From positions 150,777,379 to 150,841,378 of the forward strand of contig CP136063.1 of assembly GCA_032622095.1 (NCBI GenBank): a DNA stretch of 64,000 nucleotides. Reading direction: 5' to 3'. This stretch comes from Siphonodentalium dalli (lineage: Eukaryota; Mollusca; Scaphopoda; Gadilida; Siphonodentaliidae). The notes under the pieces were generated by a model that was not told the DNA's origin, did no database searches, and saw only the letters and a list, made by a program, of their open reading frames with translations. Positions 35,102 to 46,602 of the stretch are shown in pieces (the stretch's first letter is position 1; every line of letters begins with the position of its first letter). Made by a program: the position numbers and the translations under genes.

Positions 35102-36264
35102 GGTTTGTTGAAGAAAAATGACTTCCCATTAAAGGACTGAAGAAATGATAACCATATCCTGAGATCAGCTTTAACGATGTGAGTTACTCGAATTTTGTGA
35201 TGTGCTTTTTTGACACCAACTGTTAAATTAATCAGCCGCCGTAGAAATGCTCGCCCTGGTATTATCACAGAGCATGTAAAACTGAGAAGGCCAATCAATG
35301 ACTGGAACTCTCTGAGTGTAGCTTTCCTCCGTTGGAGAAACATTTCGATGAAATCTTTACACTTGGCTAACTTTTCCATCGGGAGACGTGCAGATACTGT
35401 TGCTATGTCCAACTCAATGCCAAGAAATGTTATGGTCTGCGCTGGTAAAACTGTTTTTTCCTCTGCTAATGGGACCCCCAAATAATCACAAACATCTAAC
35501 GCGGTCTTCAGACTATTCTCGCAAGCCCTATGACCCCTCTCCAGAACCAGGAAATCATCTAGCACATGCACCATTCGCCCTACGCCAACGCTTTGGAAAA
35601 TCCAGGACAAAGCTTTAATAAAACGCTCAAAAATGAAGCAGCTTGACCGACCCCCCATTGGGAGGCATCTGTCAAAGTAATATTTTTTTCCAAAATGGAT
35701 CCCGAGCTGGGGGTAGTTCATTGGGTGTACTGCGAGTTGTCTGAATGAATTTCTGATATCAAATTTTGCCAAAAAGCATGAAGGGCCGATATCTGTAATA
35801 ATTGAGATTGCATCTTGGATAGTTTCATAGGAAACTAATGAAATTTCCTCGGGTATCCCATCATTTACTGAGAATCCATGTGGAAATGAAAGGTGATGAA
35901 TTAGGCGATAAGTGCCCGGGGTTGATTTTTCAACAAGACCAATAGGTGAGATAATTAAATTGTCAAAAGGAGGCTGGTAAAATGGCCCGGCAATTCTTCC
36001 TGCTAATACCTCTTTATTCAACTTCTCTGCTACTATGTCTGGATTTTCCAAAGCAGATTTAAGGTTTCCTGCATGGCCTGAAGTTGCAGTTTGGGAACCC
36101 ATGTCAAAACCAATTTCAAAACCTGTTGTCACAAATTCCCCCAAAGTTTTGTCATAGCCATCAAGCATTTCGCGCAGTCTATTTACTCTGATTGTCGTTG
36201 GGAGCTGACAGACTTCTGCGTTGTTTTGCACCTGCGGACGACACAAATCCAGCTCCCTTGCCAT
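35014..36264 (-). pseudogene. DIRS reverse transcriptase
   Basis: Copies the element's RNA to DNA. From its N-terminus: GRIAGPFYQPPFDNLIISPIG and GTYRLIHHLSFP..SVND, a signature of DIRS/Ty3-like RTs; motif A FLAKFDIRNSFRQL; motif B LPMGGRSSCFIFERF; motif C VHVLDDFLVL with both Asp; then FLGIELD and LREFQSLIGLLSF (thumb and connection). The true RT part ends near 35100. The last 30 residues of this frame are an out-of-frame reading of the RNase H start. About 400 residues, full length for a DIRS RT. The start is chosen at the first Met; it overlaps the end of the gag-like ORF by 86 bp. Confidence 0.9.
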
Positions 36265-37417
36265 GAAAGGTTGAATTTGGCTGAGAAGTCCCTTTAGAAC
36301 AATTTATAGCTTTAAGCAGAGATCCACATTTGAAACATTTGTGGTTATAACTGCATTGGCTAAAGGGACAAAACACCACCACCCCCATGATACCGCTTAC
36401 AAAATCCAACAGGTACATGGATATCAGAGCCAAACTGGTTATTCTGTTTCCTTTGATCATTATAGATCCTGTTACTGACAGGTGCCGAGAGTGCCCTTGG
36501 CTCTTTCGCCCGCATTTACAGCTCCCAATGCCAGCAGTCCCACCCCATCCCTGGGTTTTGTTGATGTAACTCTCGAAATGATCTATCATAAAATATCCAA
36601 TCTGCTCTTATGGATGCCAAATGTCTAATGTTCGACTGATATTTTATCATTGGAATAGCAGACTGGGGGAACTTTTCCAAATAAACAGACATGTAGATCT
36701 CGTAGGCATCCAGCCACCTCTCAATGGTAGAAATAACTTTAGGTTCAGCTGGTGCTGATGACAAGACCTTCCCAACAGGGGTGTCAATCCACCGGGCCTG
36801 TGCAGGGGATCGGGTGGGAGCTGCTGGCAGTAATGTTGAAAATTCAATATATTCATCACCCCATAGTTTACCCTTAACTTTACTGGAAATTGAAGCACTC
36901 AATGGTATAGAAATTGATTGAAATTGACTGGTTGAAGGGGATACTCCTGCATCCCGCTCAAGCAAGGAAGCAGAAGCACCCAGAACAGGTTTGACTGGAG
37001 ACAAAAATGAATATATAGGGTCTTCGGAAACATCGGAATCTGTCATTGAGTGACTTGAAGAATGACTAGGTGAACTACCTGGCAAAGACTGCTGTCTGGA
37101 ACGCTTACGGCCCCGCTTCGGGGGTGATACACATGGCCTCGATCCGCGTGCTCGAGAATGTGAACTTGACTTCCACGTCTTTGATTAGTCTGAAAGACAG
37201 TACGCCCATGGGGAGTCTGCCTTGTTGTATCTGAACTAACACTAGTAGATGTTTGAGCATGTCCACGATTTGATTGACGGGTACGACCCCGTTGCTGCGG
37301 CCCTGAAGCCTGATTACAGGAGCTCATGGGCTCTGATCGCGACTGCCTTCTATTAGCAAGAGCAGTGGCACGGCATGTAGCTACCACTCTCTCCCTTGGT
37401 CGACCACGACCTGGCAT
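36179..37417 (-). pseudogene. DIRS gag-like ORF, in three frames
   Basis: Presumed nucleic-acid-binding structural protein. Piece 1 (37417-37043) starts MPGRGRPRERV and is Arg/Gln/Ser-rich. Piece 2 (37085-36516) has a Ser-rich stretch then a helical region (IERWLDAYEIYMSVYLEKFP ... IRADWIFYDRSFRE) typical of DIRS ORF1. Piece 3 (36589-36179) has a zinc-knuckle-like CPFSQC..NHKCFKCGSLLKAINC. Pieces overlap by 43 and 74 bp, so two frameshifts would be needed to read one protein. Assignment rests on position before RT and on the zinc-knuckle. Confidence 0.65.
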
Positions 37418-37695
37418 CTCTAATTACACTGGTAAGTCACAACAGCAGAAGTGGATCTGGTAGAAATTATACCTGGTGTGAATATTAAAGAATATTCATT
37501 ATTCAAGATGAAAAGTATACATGTATAGTGTGGCAATTGATGAGTAACTTGTCAGGAAAATGTCTTTGTTGGTTGTAAATGAACATGGCAAGATTAATTA
37601 TCCCACAGCTTGAATAATGACTCATGCTTGCCCAAATCATAGACTAAACCCCAATAATATGTACTGATACGCCTTGCTTTGAATTTGTTACAAGA

Positions 37696-38341
37696 CTTGA
37701 CCTAGGCGTATAAGAACAAGCATACCAGTATTACATGGCACTGCTGAAAGTTTACGCGTCCTGCTGTAGATGTGCAATTTGTTTGCGTAACTTGACCGAA
37801 GCGTCGGAGGAGCAAGTCAAACCTACCAAAAGTTTACGCGCACTATAGGTGTACTGATTTTTACATGACTTGTCCGAAGCGTCGGAGAAGCAAGTCATGC
37901 TTGACCTATGCGTAGGAGAACAAGCCATACCAAAAGTTTACGCGTCCTGTACATGTGCCATTTGTTTGCATGACCTGTCCGAAGCGTCAGAGGAGCAAGT
38001 CAAACCTACTGAAAGTGGAGGGGCAAGTCAAACCTACTGAAAGTTTACACACACAACATATGTACAAATTTATATATGACTTGTCCGAAGCGTCGGAGAA
38101 GCAAGTCAGGCTTGACCTAGGATAACAAGCCATGTTTAATGTGCTATTTGATATATGACTTGCCCGATGCGTCGGAGAAACAAGTCAATATTATAGTCGT
38201 GAATAGCTAGCTGTACATTACTACATTTGCTGTGAGCAAGCCATATATATAAAAAACATGTTATGGTATACAAAGTTTACACACATCGTTGAAATGTACA
38301 AGTTGTTAAATTTACTTGCCAAAAGAGTTGGATAAGCAAGT
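37696..38341. repeat. Array of 9 hairpins with compensatory changes
   Basis: Hairpins at 37696-37720, 37790-37817, 37867-37896, 37899-37925, 37972-38001, 38078-38107, 38110-38130, 38157-38186 and 38314-38341. The common plan is outer stem ACTTG/CAAGT (or GCTTG/CAAGC), inner 4-5 bp stem, 4-nt loop, and a 4-nt bulge on the right. Inner stems differ but still pair: CCGA/TCGG (loop AGCG), CCTA/TAGG (loop TGCG), CCAA/TTGG (loop AAGAG). They alternate with an AAAGTTTACGCG block. The array lies about 280 bp upstream of the DIRS gag start. The stem at 38110 is shortened and the pairing at 37696 is imperfect. Confidence 0.8.
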
Positions 38342-38457
38342 AGAACACGCCATACATATATAAATTATATATTAGTCTTATACAAGTAACCTTGAAAGCT
38401 ACTGGCAATAAGCAATGAAAAGCCTGGGAGGCCGTAATCTAGACGTCACGACTACGA

Positions 38458-38575
38458 GATCTTACATCGGTTCTATTTTTAGTTATATAAACACTGTGGT
38501 GCACATGTTCAATTACGGATCAGTGTAGCATGACTCTGAGGGATAAATCTGTCGCTGTGTCAACTCTGTTTTATC
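38458..38575 (+). repeat. Direct repeat of about 115 bp flanking the DIRS element, right copy
   Basis: Second copy of 29634-29750. Followed by unrelated sequence (TGGGATTATTTC), whereas the left copy is followed by the 163-bp repeat. Confidence 0.8.
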
Positions 38576-39489
38576 TGGGATTATTTCTTTACGCGGGAAA
38601 ACAACGCATAGTTACGTGAAACGTCATCGCATGCCTTATCGAAAGCAGGTGTTATATATAAATATATTTTTGGCCTCCCATTTGTTGATTTAAGTATGTT
38701 TTGTCAAGGTTTTTGATCTTTCCATGACTGCAATAGTAGAAACAGCCAATCACCGCTCAGTATTAGAATCGAGGTCAGGTCATAATAAATATTAAAATGA
38801 GGCGCTGCGTGATTCGTAAAGAAAAAATGAAAAAAAAGTTGGAATTATCGACAGATTTCTCCTCTATAGAAATTGTTTACTGACGATCTGTTGATTTGTA
38901 TGAGTAAATAAATTATTAGCCGACAAGAAATCCCTGAGCGCTAGATGTTGAGTTGATCGTTTGACCGATGTTTAATTATAGTAAGCCGTGCGGGGGTTAA
39001 GTTAGAGGAAGATATCGTCCATTGTATTTTGAGCCGGATCAATCCGAAAATTTACGGTCTTCGGAGACAATATTCGGTGGTTAAAAATTTATCAAATGCT
39101 ATGTATATGAATGGTTCTGATTGGAGTTTGTGGTATTGATTGAAAGATGAATTCTTCCCCGACACATCCGTGGCTATATCGTTAGCATTACTGGTGTGGA
39201 TGGCCTAAATTTGTCCAATTGCCGAGGGATGGTAAAAAGATGAATTTTCACAGTTCCCCTTGTCCTATTATCCTACCATTAACGTGAAGCAGGCGCGTAT
39301 ATAGAAACGGCGTATATGGGCAGCGCAAAAGGGGGCGCACAGCGGAGCGCGTTACAGGCCCCTGTTCTTTATACTGTCATAATCAATTTGCCAAATTCAA
39401 AACAATTTGTCTACTCTTTTCAGTTGTTGTCGTAGAAATTTTAAAACCAAATTGTTTAGCGTGCACAGATGGCACAATTCAGGGGAGGC
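38576..39489. other. Non-coding stretch
   Basis: No gene, no long open frame and no repeat shared within the window was found here. Confidence 0.4.
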
Positions 39490-39662
39490 AAATCGGGCTA
39501 TTTTCCTGTCATTTGCCAGTTGGACTTCATTGGATACGAACATCATGTTATACGTATCCCAATGTTTCACTTCTGGTGAACTTTCCCCGTCTCATTTTAA
39601 CAGGCCCATATCTCATTTAACACAGGCTACACTGGAATGTATGTCCTCCTCCCGATACTTAT
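39490..39662 (+). repeat. Diverged dispersed repeat, copy 1
   Basis: AAATCGGGCTATTTTC ... TTATACGTATCCCAA ... GTGAACT ... ATTTAACACAGGCTAC ... TGTCCTCC matches 40672-40867 in the same order with many substitutions and indels. The 92-codon frame across it is not conserved in the other copy. Confidence 0.65.
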
Positions 39663-40671
39663 TTTTCTATTTTCAGACCCCTTAAAATCCCATAAAAAAC
39701 GATAATTCTGAATGTTGCATCTTGCCCAACCACCTTAAAACTAAATCTCATCCCAGTCAAAGGGCCTTCTGAGCAGCTATATATAGTAGATATCACATAT
39801 ATATTGTGCTGGCGCGCGTATGTGCGCTGTTCGTGATTGCTCAGTGGCCGACCCCCACCACCCCGATATACATTAAGAGAATACTCGGTCATTCGGAAAA
39901 AACGACCTGAATAGACTGAATAGCTTACGGTTGTTCGTACCAGCTATCCAAGGAATTCCATTGTTGAAATGTTTCCATAGCAACACATTTCGTTAAACTT
40001 TAATGCAGGTCACTTATATGTAGTCAGTCACATTTGCACAACAAACGCAAAACTCCAAACGAATCGTCATATGGCACATGGATATATACGAATCTCAACC
40101 CCCCCCCCCCCCCGGTGAACCGTATTTTATTACCATATAACCTTGAGCACAAAAGTACTAGTTATCAATACAAAACTGTGAATGTAGCTATACTATAGTA
40201 ACTCTGACATATAGGAAAAATAACACATTTCATAATACTTTTTTTTACTAATTTTAGTCCAGGTTGAATGTCCCTTTAATGTGGCATGCATTACACAATT
40301 TCTAGCAATTTTGGACGATCTGGGATGGGGTACTGCACTTCATATCTATGCTGAGTCATTATATTTGCCACATACAGGTCCCATCAAGCATTTTAATTTT
40401 TGACAGAAAATTAATGGCAGGTGTAAACAAATGTCTCCACTTTCGTACAATTTGTCACCGAATTTGCACACACAAAACGCTTATTTTTACCCATTTTGTG
40501 TTACTAAATTGACAATTTTCAACACAAAAGCAAACCATGACAGAGCGAGTGTCATGCAGTAAATAAGCTTCTTCTACCTGACAGAGAACTATGTTAGCGC
40601 TGAGAAATACTTGAAATAGAAACAAAATTTCAAGTAATTGTCTTGTAAGCGCATATCACAGAACCCAATGT
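39663..40671. other. Non-coding stretch with a poly-C run
   Basis: A C14-15 run lies near 40099-40113. A 77-codon minus-strand frame at 39659-39892 has no recognisable family. Nothing else supported. Confidence 0.4.
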
Positions 40672-40867
40672 AGATGAAATCGGGCTATTTTCATGTAACC
40701 AAACAACTGGAGTTGGCCTTCACTGAATACGAAAGTCATGTTACGTATCCCAAATTTTCACTTTTTGTGAACTATCCCAGTTTTGGAAAATAATTAAACC
40801 TTCAAACCATTAATGTCAGATTTAACACAGGCTACTGTGGCTGTTATGTCCTCCCCCAGATACTATT
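40672..40867 (+). repeat. Diverged dispersed repeat, copy 2
   Basis: Second copy of 39490-39662. A C16 run and an (AC)9 run follow at about 40874-40908. Confidence 0.65.
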
Positions 40868-40873
40868 TTAGAG

Positions 40874-40904
<31 letters not shown>

Positions 40905-40910
40905 ACAACC

Positions 40911-41030
40911 CGATAAATCCACAGTTGTTGGCCATTATATATATGTAGTAGCCCTAGTGTAAGAATAATATTATTCTTACTCTAGGGCTACTACATATAT
41001 ATAATGGCCAACAACTGTGGATAAATCGCG
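40911..41030. repeat. 120-bp palindrome with no spacer
   Basis: The left arm 40911-40970 pairs with the right arm 40971-41030 with about three mismatches. The centre is AAGAATAATATTATTCTT. It could form a 60-bp hairpin or cruciform. Possibly the remains of a MITE or a small-RNA precursor; the sequence alone does not decide. Confidence 0.9.
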
Positions 41031-41099
41031 TACTGATACCTCAGAAAACATTGGGGACGAATTCCACACTGTCCACAACTGGCCAAAACTCGAAATTGT

Positions 41100-41290
41100 T
41101 ATCTGGTGGATTTTCCTGTTACACGCCGATGATTGGTTGTTTGCCGCACATGGTCGACGAGATTATCAGCCTTTGAAATCACTGTTAGATTAGCCGTAAG
41201 TGTGCGGATTTCCTCCACCACCAAAACTGGCGATGTCCTTAGTTGCTGAAAGCGACATTAAACACCAATCAACCAATCAACAAATCATTC
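41100..41290 (+). repeat. SINE-like 3' part with CAATC tail
   Basis: Contains GCTGAAAGCGACATTAAACA followed by CCAATCAACCAATCAACAAATC, a simple tail. The same core (CTGAAAGCGACGTTAA) ends the SINE at 61990-62240. No clear RNA polymerase III boxes are visible, so this copy looks 5'-truncated. Confidence 0.45.
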
Positions 41291-41424
41291 AATCCTAGTG
41301 ACATTATACGTGAACTTGTCTTCCACGAATTACCTTCTCAACCGACATTCATATAATGTTATGTTCAGTTGTCGGGAAATATGTCATACGCAATTTAATA
41401 TGTTCGAATACGAATCCATTTCAG

Positions 41425-41565
41425 TACAAGGGTCATTATCCACTCAAGAATGTTACATTTCAACTGACTGCAAGTTTGACCATGGTCTCTGCGTCAATGG
41501 CTCCTGCTACTGTCAGAATGGATACAGTTACAAGACAACCGGAGGGATTACAAGCTGCGAAACAA
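41425..41565 (+). CDS. Internal exon encoding an EGF-like module (partial gene)
   Basis: 141-bp candidate exon between acceptor CATTTCAG (41417-41424) and donor GTAAGT (41566-41571). It encodes 46 full codons with six or more Cys: ECYISTDCKFDHG, LCVNGSCYCQNGY and ITSCET. The spacing C-x5-C-x6-C-x4-C-x-C and the closing Cys fit an EGF/EB-like disulfide module of a secreted or membrane protein. Both ends are phase 1, the usual symmetry of shuffled extracellular modules. The exon at 57606 begins in phase 1 on the same strand, so both may belong to one gene. Upstream exons and a signal peptide were not found. It could also be a pseudogene exon; there is no stop inside. Confidence 0.6.
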
Positions 41566-41670
41566 GTAAGTCGCGTCCCTTCCGCCAAATTATTAACACC
41601 ACCAGGTGTATACTGTGGGCCAAATTATAAAATTCCCCGGTCGCATGTAGGTTTTATGGTTTTTCCAGTT

Positions 41671-42300
41671 TATTAGTTTAAAAGTCGAACTGCGCGATCA
41701 GGAGGCCGGTCACCAGTTTATTAGTTTAAAAGTCGAACTGCGCGATCAGGAGGCCGGGCCGGTCACCGGTAAACGGTGTAGTTGGGAATTTCAATTTCGT
41801 TTATTGTCCTTTACATTATAATGTCAATAATGTTGATTTTTGGTTTGTGACAAGCTATGTCAATTACCAATAAAAGAAATTTAAAAGATAATTTGTAAGT
41901 CTTATATTTCAACTTTTATATATATTTTTCGTTCTGCAGCCCACTGATGGTTGTGTTGTGATGGTATTATAGTTGCAGTATATGTAATAATTATGACCGC
42001 GTTAATTGCTTTCGATCATTAGGTATGAACAATGGCTGTACCATGCACTCTTGGCGGGAACACAATACCTCCGATTTTTTATCCGCATTTAGAAGCTTTC
42101 TGGTGTGGTGAATGAGAAACCTGCAGTAATAAGCCGTAGTTGTTTGTAATAATTCTAAGGATTAGTTGTTTTCGCGGAATTCTGATGGGGTGAATTCATG
42201 TAACCAATATATTTTATATTATAATTTATATTTATGGCTAATAATATGATATTGAGGGTGTTACCATTTCTGATTATGGTTTTCTTGTAAATAGATTGGG
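41671..42300 (+). repeat. Dispersed repeat, second copy, with a 50-bp tandem duplication
   Basis: AGTTTAAAAGTCGAACTGCG ..AGGAGGCCGG occurs twice in a row (about 41680 and 41730). The blocks known from 27665-28080 follow. Between them lies an extra block (TATAGTTGCAGTATATG ... GGTGTGGTGAATGAGA, about 41969-42118) not present in the first copy. Confidence 0.75.
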
Positions 42301-42572
42301 TCGCTTTAATAGCTGTACTCTAGTGCTAACCCGAATGCGGTTATTTTGGGACGCGTTAAAGTTGTACTGCGACCCCGAGCCCGGTAAAAGCTGTAGTTGG
42401 AATGTCCAAGTTCGTGAAAGTTCTATTGACTATGCCGATGATTTGAGAAGCTTTATTGTTTTAGGATATTGTAGAAAAGCTAATCTGGCCGTGTCAAATT
42501 GAGTTATAGCGATGGGATATCTCTCAGGACAACACATTTCGAGTTTTCGTGGGGTGTGTATTCGCTGGATGT

Positions 42573-42895
42573 CTTATAGTTGCAGTATGTAACCATTATT
42601 ACCGCGTTAATTGCTTTCGACGTTTAGGTATGAACAATGGCTGGGCCATGCACTCTTGGCGGGAACACAATACCTCCGATTTTGTATCCGCATTTAGAAG
42701 CTTTCTGGTGTGGTGAATGAGACACCTGCAGTAATAAGTCGTACATTTTTTTAATAATTTGAAGGATTAGTTGTTTTAACGGAATTCTGAGGCGGTGAAT
42801 TCATGTAACCAATATATTTTATATTATAATTTATATTTGTGGCTATAAATGATATGATCTTGGTGGTGTTACCATTTCTGACTATGGTTTTCTTG
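42573..42895 (+). repeat. Direct repeat of 41969-42290
   Basis: TATAGTTGCAGTATGTAAC ... GTATGAACAATGGCTG ... CCTCCGATTTTGTATCCGC ... TTACCATTTCTGACTATGG repeats the preceding block about 600 bp downstream with scattered changes. The 68- and 75-codon frames nearby have no recognisable family. Confidence 0.8.
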
Positions 42896-45800
42896 TTAGA
42901 TAATGCCCATGCCATAACTCTCTACTCTGTCTGCCACCGTAGTGATCATACTCCACCAGTTCAAACCCTGAGAACTGATGTTTTGAAGTTTATAACATTG
43001 AAACACAGTGCAAGTATATGTATGAATATTAAAAAGATGTCCAACCATTTGCATGGAACCGAATAATGCAAATGTTACTATAGAGCAACAGGACAGTCGA
43101 TTGTGGTATATTTACCGATTCAGAAAGGTAGTTGTACAGCAGCAACACATTAGCATCATTAACACTGAGCTGCTGAGACTACTATTTGTCGCAGAATCAA
43201 ATGGACATCTTCAGAACGCATAGCAACTAGACTAGATGTTGAAGAGGGTAGCCCCACTACAAAGACAGTTGACGAGAGTTAGTGGTGAGGCTGCATTCGC
43301 GTGAAGGGGGAGAGTGTGTGTTCACGCACCTTTCATGGAACTGGTTTGTGGCATTGGTTCCACACACGCAGTTTAGAGTAGACACGCTTTGGGGAAGACG
43401 TCATTGTTTCCAAAAGCATTATGGTCAAAGATCAGTACACAATATAGCTTTGTTGATATCACATTTATAATACCAAAAAAACTAAATACCTGCTGTATAC
43501 GTGTGTCGTATTATGTATGACCCGTGTTATTTATATAATCACCGCCATCGTTATAATTTGTGCCATCCTGTGTTTGTATTTGTTATCCACCATTTTACAT
43601 GTGTTATCACATTTTGTTGAAATAAAGAACCATTTCTTGTCATCGCTGATAGTTTTGTTGCTTTGAAAATGACCAGACCTGGTGTCGAAACGTCCGACGT
43701 GCCGAAAAATCGGGCACTGAAACGTGGAGGTGCCGAACCGCAAACACATGTGCCGAAATGTCCAGCATTCCATTTACTGTCGAGTTTTGAACTATATTGC
43801 TTACTGTAATTTGAACGATATCGAACCATTTTATGCGAATTCATGCGGTGTTGTCATTTCCAAGAGTATAAGTAACCGATGCTAGTTGACCAACTGCCGT
43901 CAATGAAGAAATGGCTATCACCAGAGCTATGGGAGAGAAGCAATTGTCATGGATGTGGAGTTATTCGACCAGGTCGCAGACAGCAGTGTATAAACGCACA
44001 CGCTTCCATCGAGGAGAATAGACCCTTAGCCGATTAACACAACAAGCAATCGGCAAACTTAATTTCCTTTTGTTTAAATAAATTTATTCAATAAACAATT
44101 GAATGAATATTACTCAGAACTTAGGCACAGCCTATTTTGTTGGGTCCAAACAGAAAATGAAAATATATAAAAAACAATAAAATGGACACATAACACTTCA
44201 ATGGTAACAATATATTGTATCATGGACATTCCTAATAATAATTTATTATGAAACATCAGTAATTGCATTAATTAAGACTAAATAAAACATTGTTGTCCTG
44301 AAAATACTGCTGATGGTCATCAGTGAGAGTTTCAAAGTTCAATTAAAGTTTTGATATAATAAATTCCATACAGATTTGAAGTTCATGCACCATAGCCACA
44401 TGTATCAATATATAAATTGAAGCTAGCGGTTTCAAAGTTAGACTAGGGTGCTTTGGTCAAATTGAATGTGTACTTTTCAGAGCTGAAATAAAAATGATAT
44501 GCCACATATATGTTATATTCATTCTAAGGTTTAAATTGTATTTTGCAGCGCAGCCACATACACTAATATATGATGAAACAAGATAATCAGATTGCAATTG
44601 TTATTCAATCACAGGGTCTCAGTAGATTCAATGTAATTATGAAGTGCATTACACATTACTGAATTTCTATTAGAATCAACATGGGATGCACCACTAAGAA
44701 TATCTTTAATATAAATTTTACAGTTTAGGATTTATAATGTTGATACTAAGGATACACGTTGTCTATAAAATATATAATGGACATAAAATATGTAGTGCTC
44801 GGGATCCTCATAAGCATAACCACAACTATAGCTTGGATCATCAATTAGAAACCATTCATATATACTTAGGAGCAATTCAGATCACTACAGACTAAGCAGG
44901 GGGTATGGACAAAATGTGCAGACACGAGGCTCAAAAATATAATTTACGATCTCAAGGTACCCACCACCCCCTACTTGCAAAAAAATATTTGTTTCCTCGG
45001 CAAAATTTGGGACCCACCCATTATCACATATTTAACACCTTTAAATGTTTTATTACTAATTTTTTTTATTTGGAATACCATCCCAAATGTATTCCTTGTT
45101 CACTCTTGTTTTCATTCCTGTTCCACTATCTATTTTACAAGTCAATAAAATTGACTAAATATATGTTCCATCCTATCATACCATTTAGTCTTCACCATTA
45201 TTATTTACTATTGATAAAAATAAATGGCGTGAAACAATTATTTCCCAATCTGCTTCAATTATATTAATATAGCTAAGGTACTTTCTTCTCTGTTACAAAC
45301 TATGCATAATCCTGCCCCTACCCCGTGATACATAATTTTGAACGTGATATTGTTGAAAATCCAGTGTTAAAACCAGGTTACTTCCAGGTCCATGCGTATT
45401 GTGTAGCAATGTGGTGACTGATCAGAGCCACAGTATGTTAAAAACTATGGTTTGATGTATGGAAGGATGAGATAGCACTACATCGGTTACTGTTTGTGTA
45501 GTACGCATGTCGCCCACACATGGCTAATCGTTTTACGGGGCCAAAGCCATACTATACCAATGGCATTCCATGATAATGACAACTGGGTCAGGCATAATTA
45601 TGCCTTTTTTTTTATTAATTAATCAAAAATTATATCGCCACATAAAAAATATAAAAGAAAACGTTAGGAAACCTTATCAAACCTATTAATTATACAGGTA
45701 TCACTTCGAATCATGCATCTTTCGCAGCCAATATAACTCAATAAAACCTTTGCTCTTATTGACTCATATTTGAATTTTCAATCTGTCCGACAATCTTCTC

Positions 45801-45967
45801 ATGAATGCTGACCACGATATTGAGTTCTAATGGGGTAAATTGTCCAATGGACCTTTCCACAGCTGTCAATCAAATATTTATTAGCGGATATTTTCGACCA
45901 ATCAGCGACTGAGCCGGCCAACGGCTGCATTGAAAATGCTGCTGCCATCTTTCTTCACCCTAATTTT
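42896..45967. other. Non-coding, AT-rich intronic stretch
   Basis: No gene or repeat I can support. Frames at 43531-43844 (minus) and 44905-45267 (plus) are low-complexity or lack any motif. 44040-44900 is especially A/T-rich. Confidence 0.4.
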
Positions 45968-46089
45968 GATATCCTTCTTCTTCTTCTTCATCCGCATAAG
46001 GCAAATCTCTTTTTAGAGTGTTTAAAGCCTGGCGCATGCATGATAAAAACAGTTAAAATGTGTATATACAGTTAAAAACAGCTCCGGAG

Positions 46090-46602
46090 TTACTTATTCT
46101 TTTTCTTGTCAGTGGTGAATGCTGGGTGGCTGGCCGGAAGCTTGTCCAACTCCACTCTGAAGCTCTTTGTGTCAAATTCTGGTGTGCAGTTTCCCTCTGA
46201 GAGTTTGTTCCACTGTCTGGTGGTGCGTGGAAAAAACGACTGGTGGTATACGTCGATCCCAGTGGTGCTTTGGTATAATTTGTGTTTACCCCGTGTCCTT
46301 TCATCGCCTTGCCTGATGTACGAGTCTGGGTTGATGTCGACCGTTTTATCTCTAATTTTTCTGAGCATCATGAGGCGGTCTTTCGCTCTTCTGTGATGGA
46401 GAGATTCCCAATGCAGGCCCCCTAGCATGTCTGTCATTGCTCCTGGTGTTCTGGACCAATAATTGCTGGTGGTGAATCGGGCGGCTCTGCGTTGGACTCG
46501 TTCTAGTTGAGTGACCAATCTATCTGTGTGTGGGTCCCAAACCGTGGATGCATACTCTAGTATAGGTCTGACCATGGCTGAATATGCTGCTGCCTTAACA
46601 TC
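46090..46602 (-). pseudogene. LINE-B reverse transcriptase C-terminal part (downstream piece)
   Basis: Codes DVKAAAYSAMVRPILEYASTVWDP, then QLERVQRRAARFTTSNY, LHWESLHHRRAKDRLMML and FFPRTTRQWNKL, the conserved thumb and C-terminal blocks of L2/CR1-type RTs. It begins in mid-domain at the inverted repeat boundary; its upstream partner is at 52343, ending ..RRNMRGCRK. Ends ..DKKKNK and TAA at 46090-46092. Confidence 0.85.

Larger units (their letters stand above)
30300..37690 (-). mobile_element. DIRS-type (tyrosine-recombinase) retrotransposon, broken
   Basis: On the minus strand the order is gag-like ORF (37417-36179), reverse transcriptase (36264 to about 35100), RNase H (35101-34703) and, after an interrupting LINE, tyrosine recombinase (about 31430-30549). 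RT plus RNase H plus a tyrosine recombinase and no integrase or protease is the definition of DIRS-like elements. Every ORF junction is frameshifted. Outer limits are approximate because I could not place the terminal repeats. I see no methyltransferase domain between RNase H and the recombinase. Confidence 0.85.

Noticed and set aside
37696-38341. Hammerhead ribozymes as an explanation for the hairpin array
   Set aside because: The CTGATGA and GAAA core elements are absent from both strands of the hairpins.
44905-45267. 120-codon frame rich in Phe, Tyr and Leu
   Set aside because: Composition follows AT-rich DNA; no signal peptide plus domain pattern I could defend.
45968-45990. (TTC)n microsatellite as an independent feature
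   Set aside because: It is the 3' tail of LINE-B (GATGAAGAAG..) on the minus strand.
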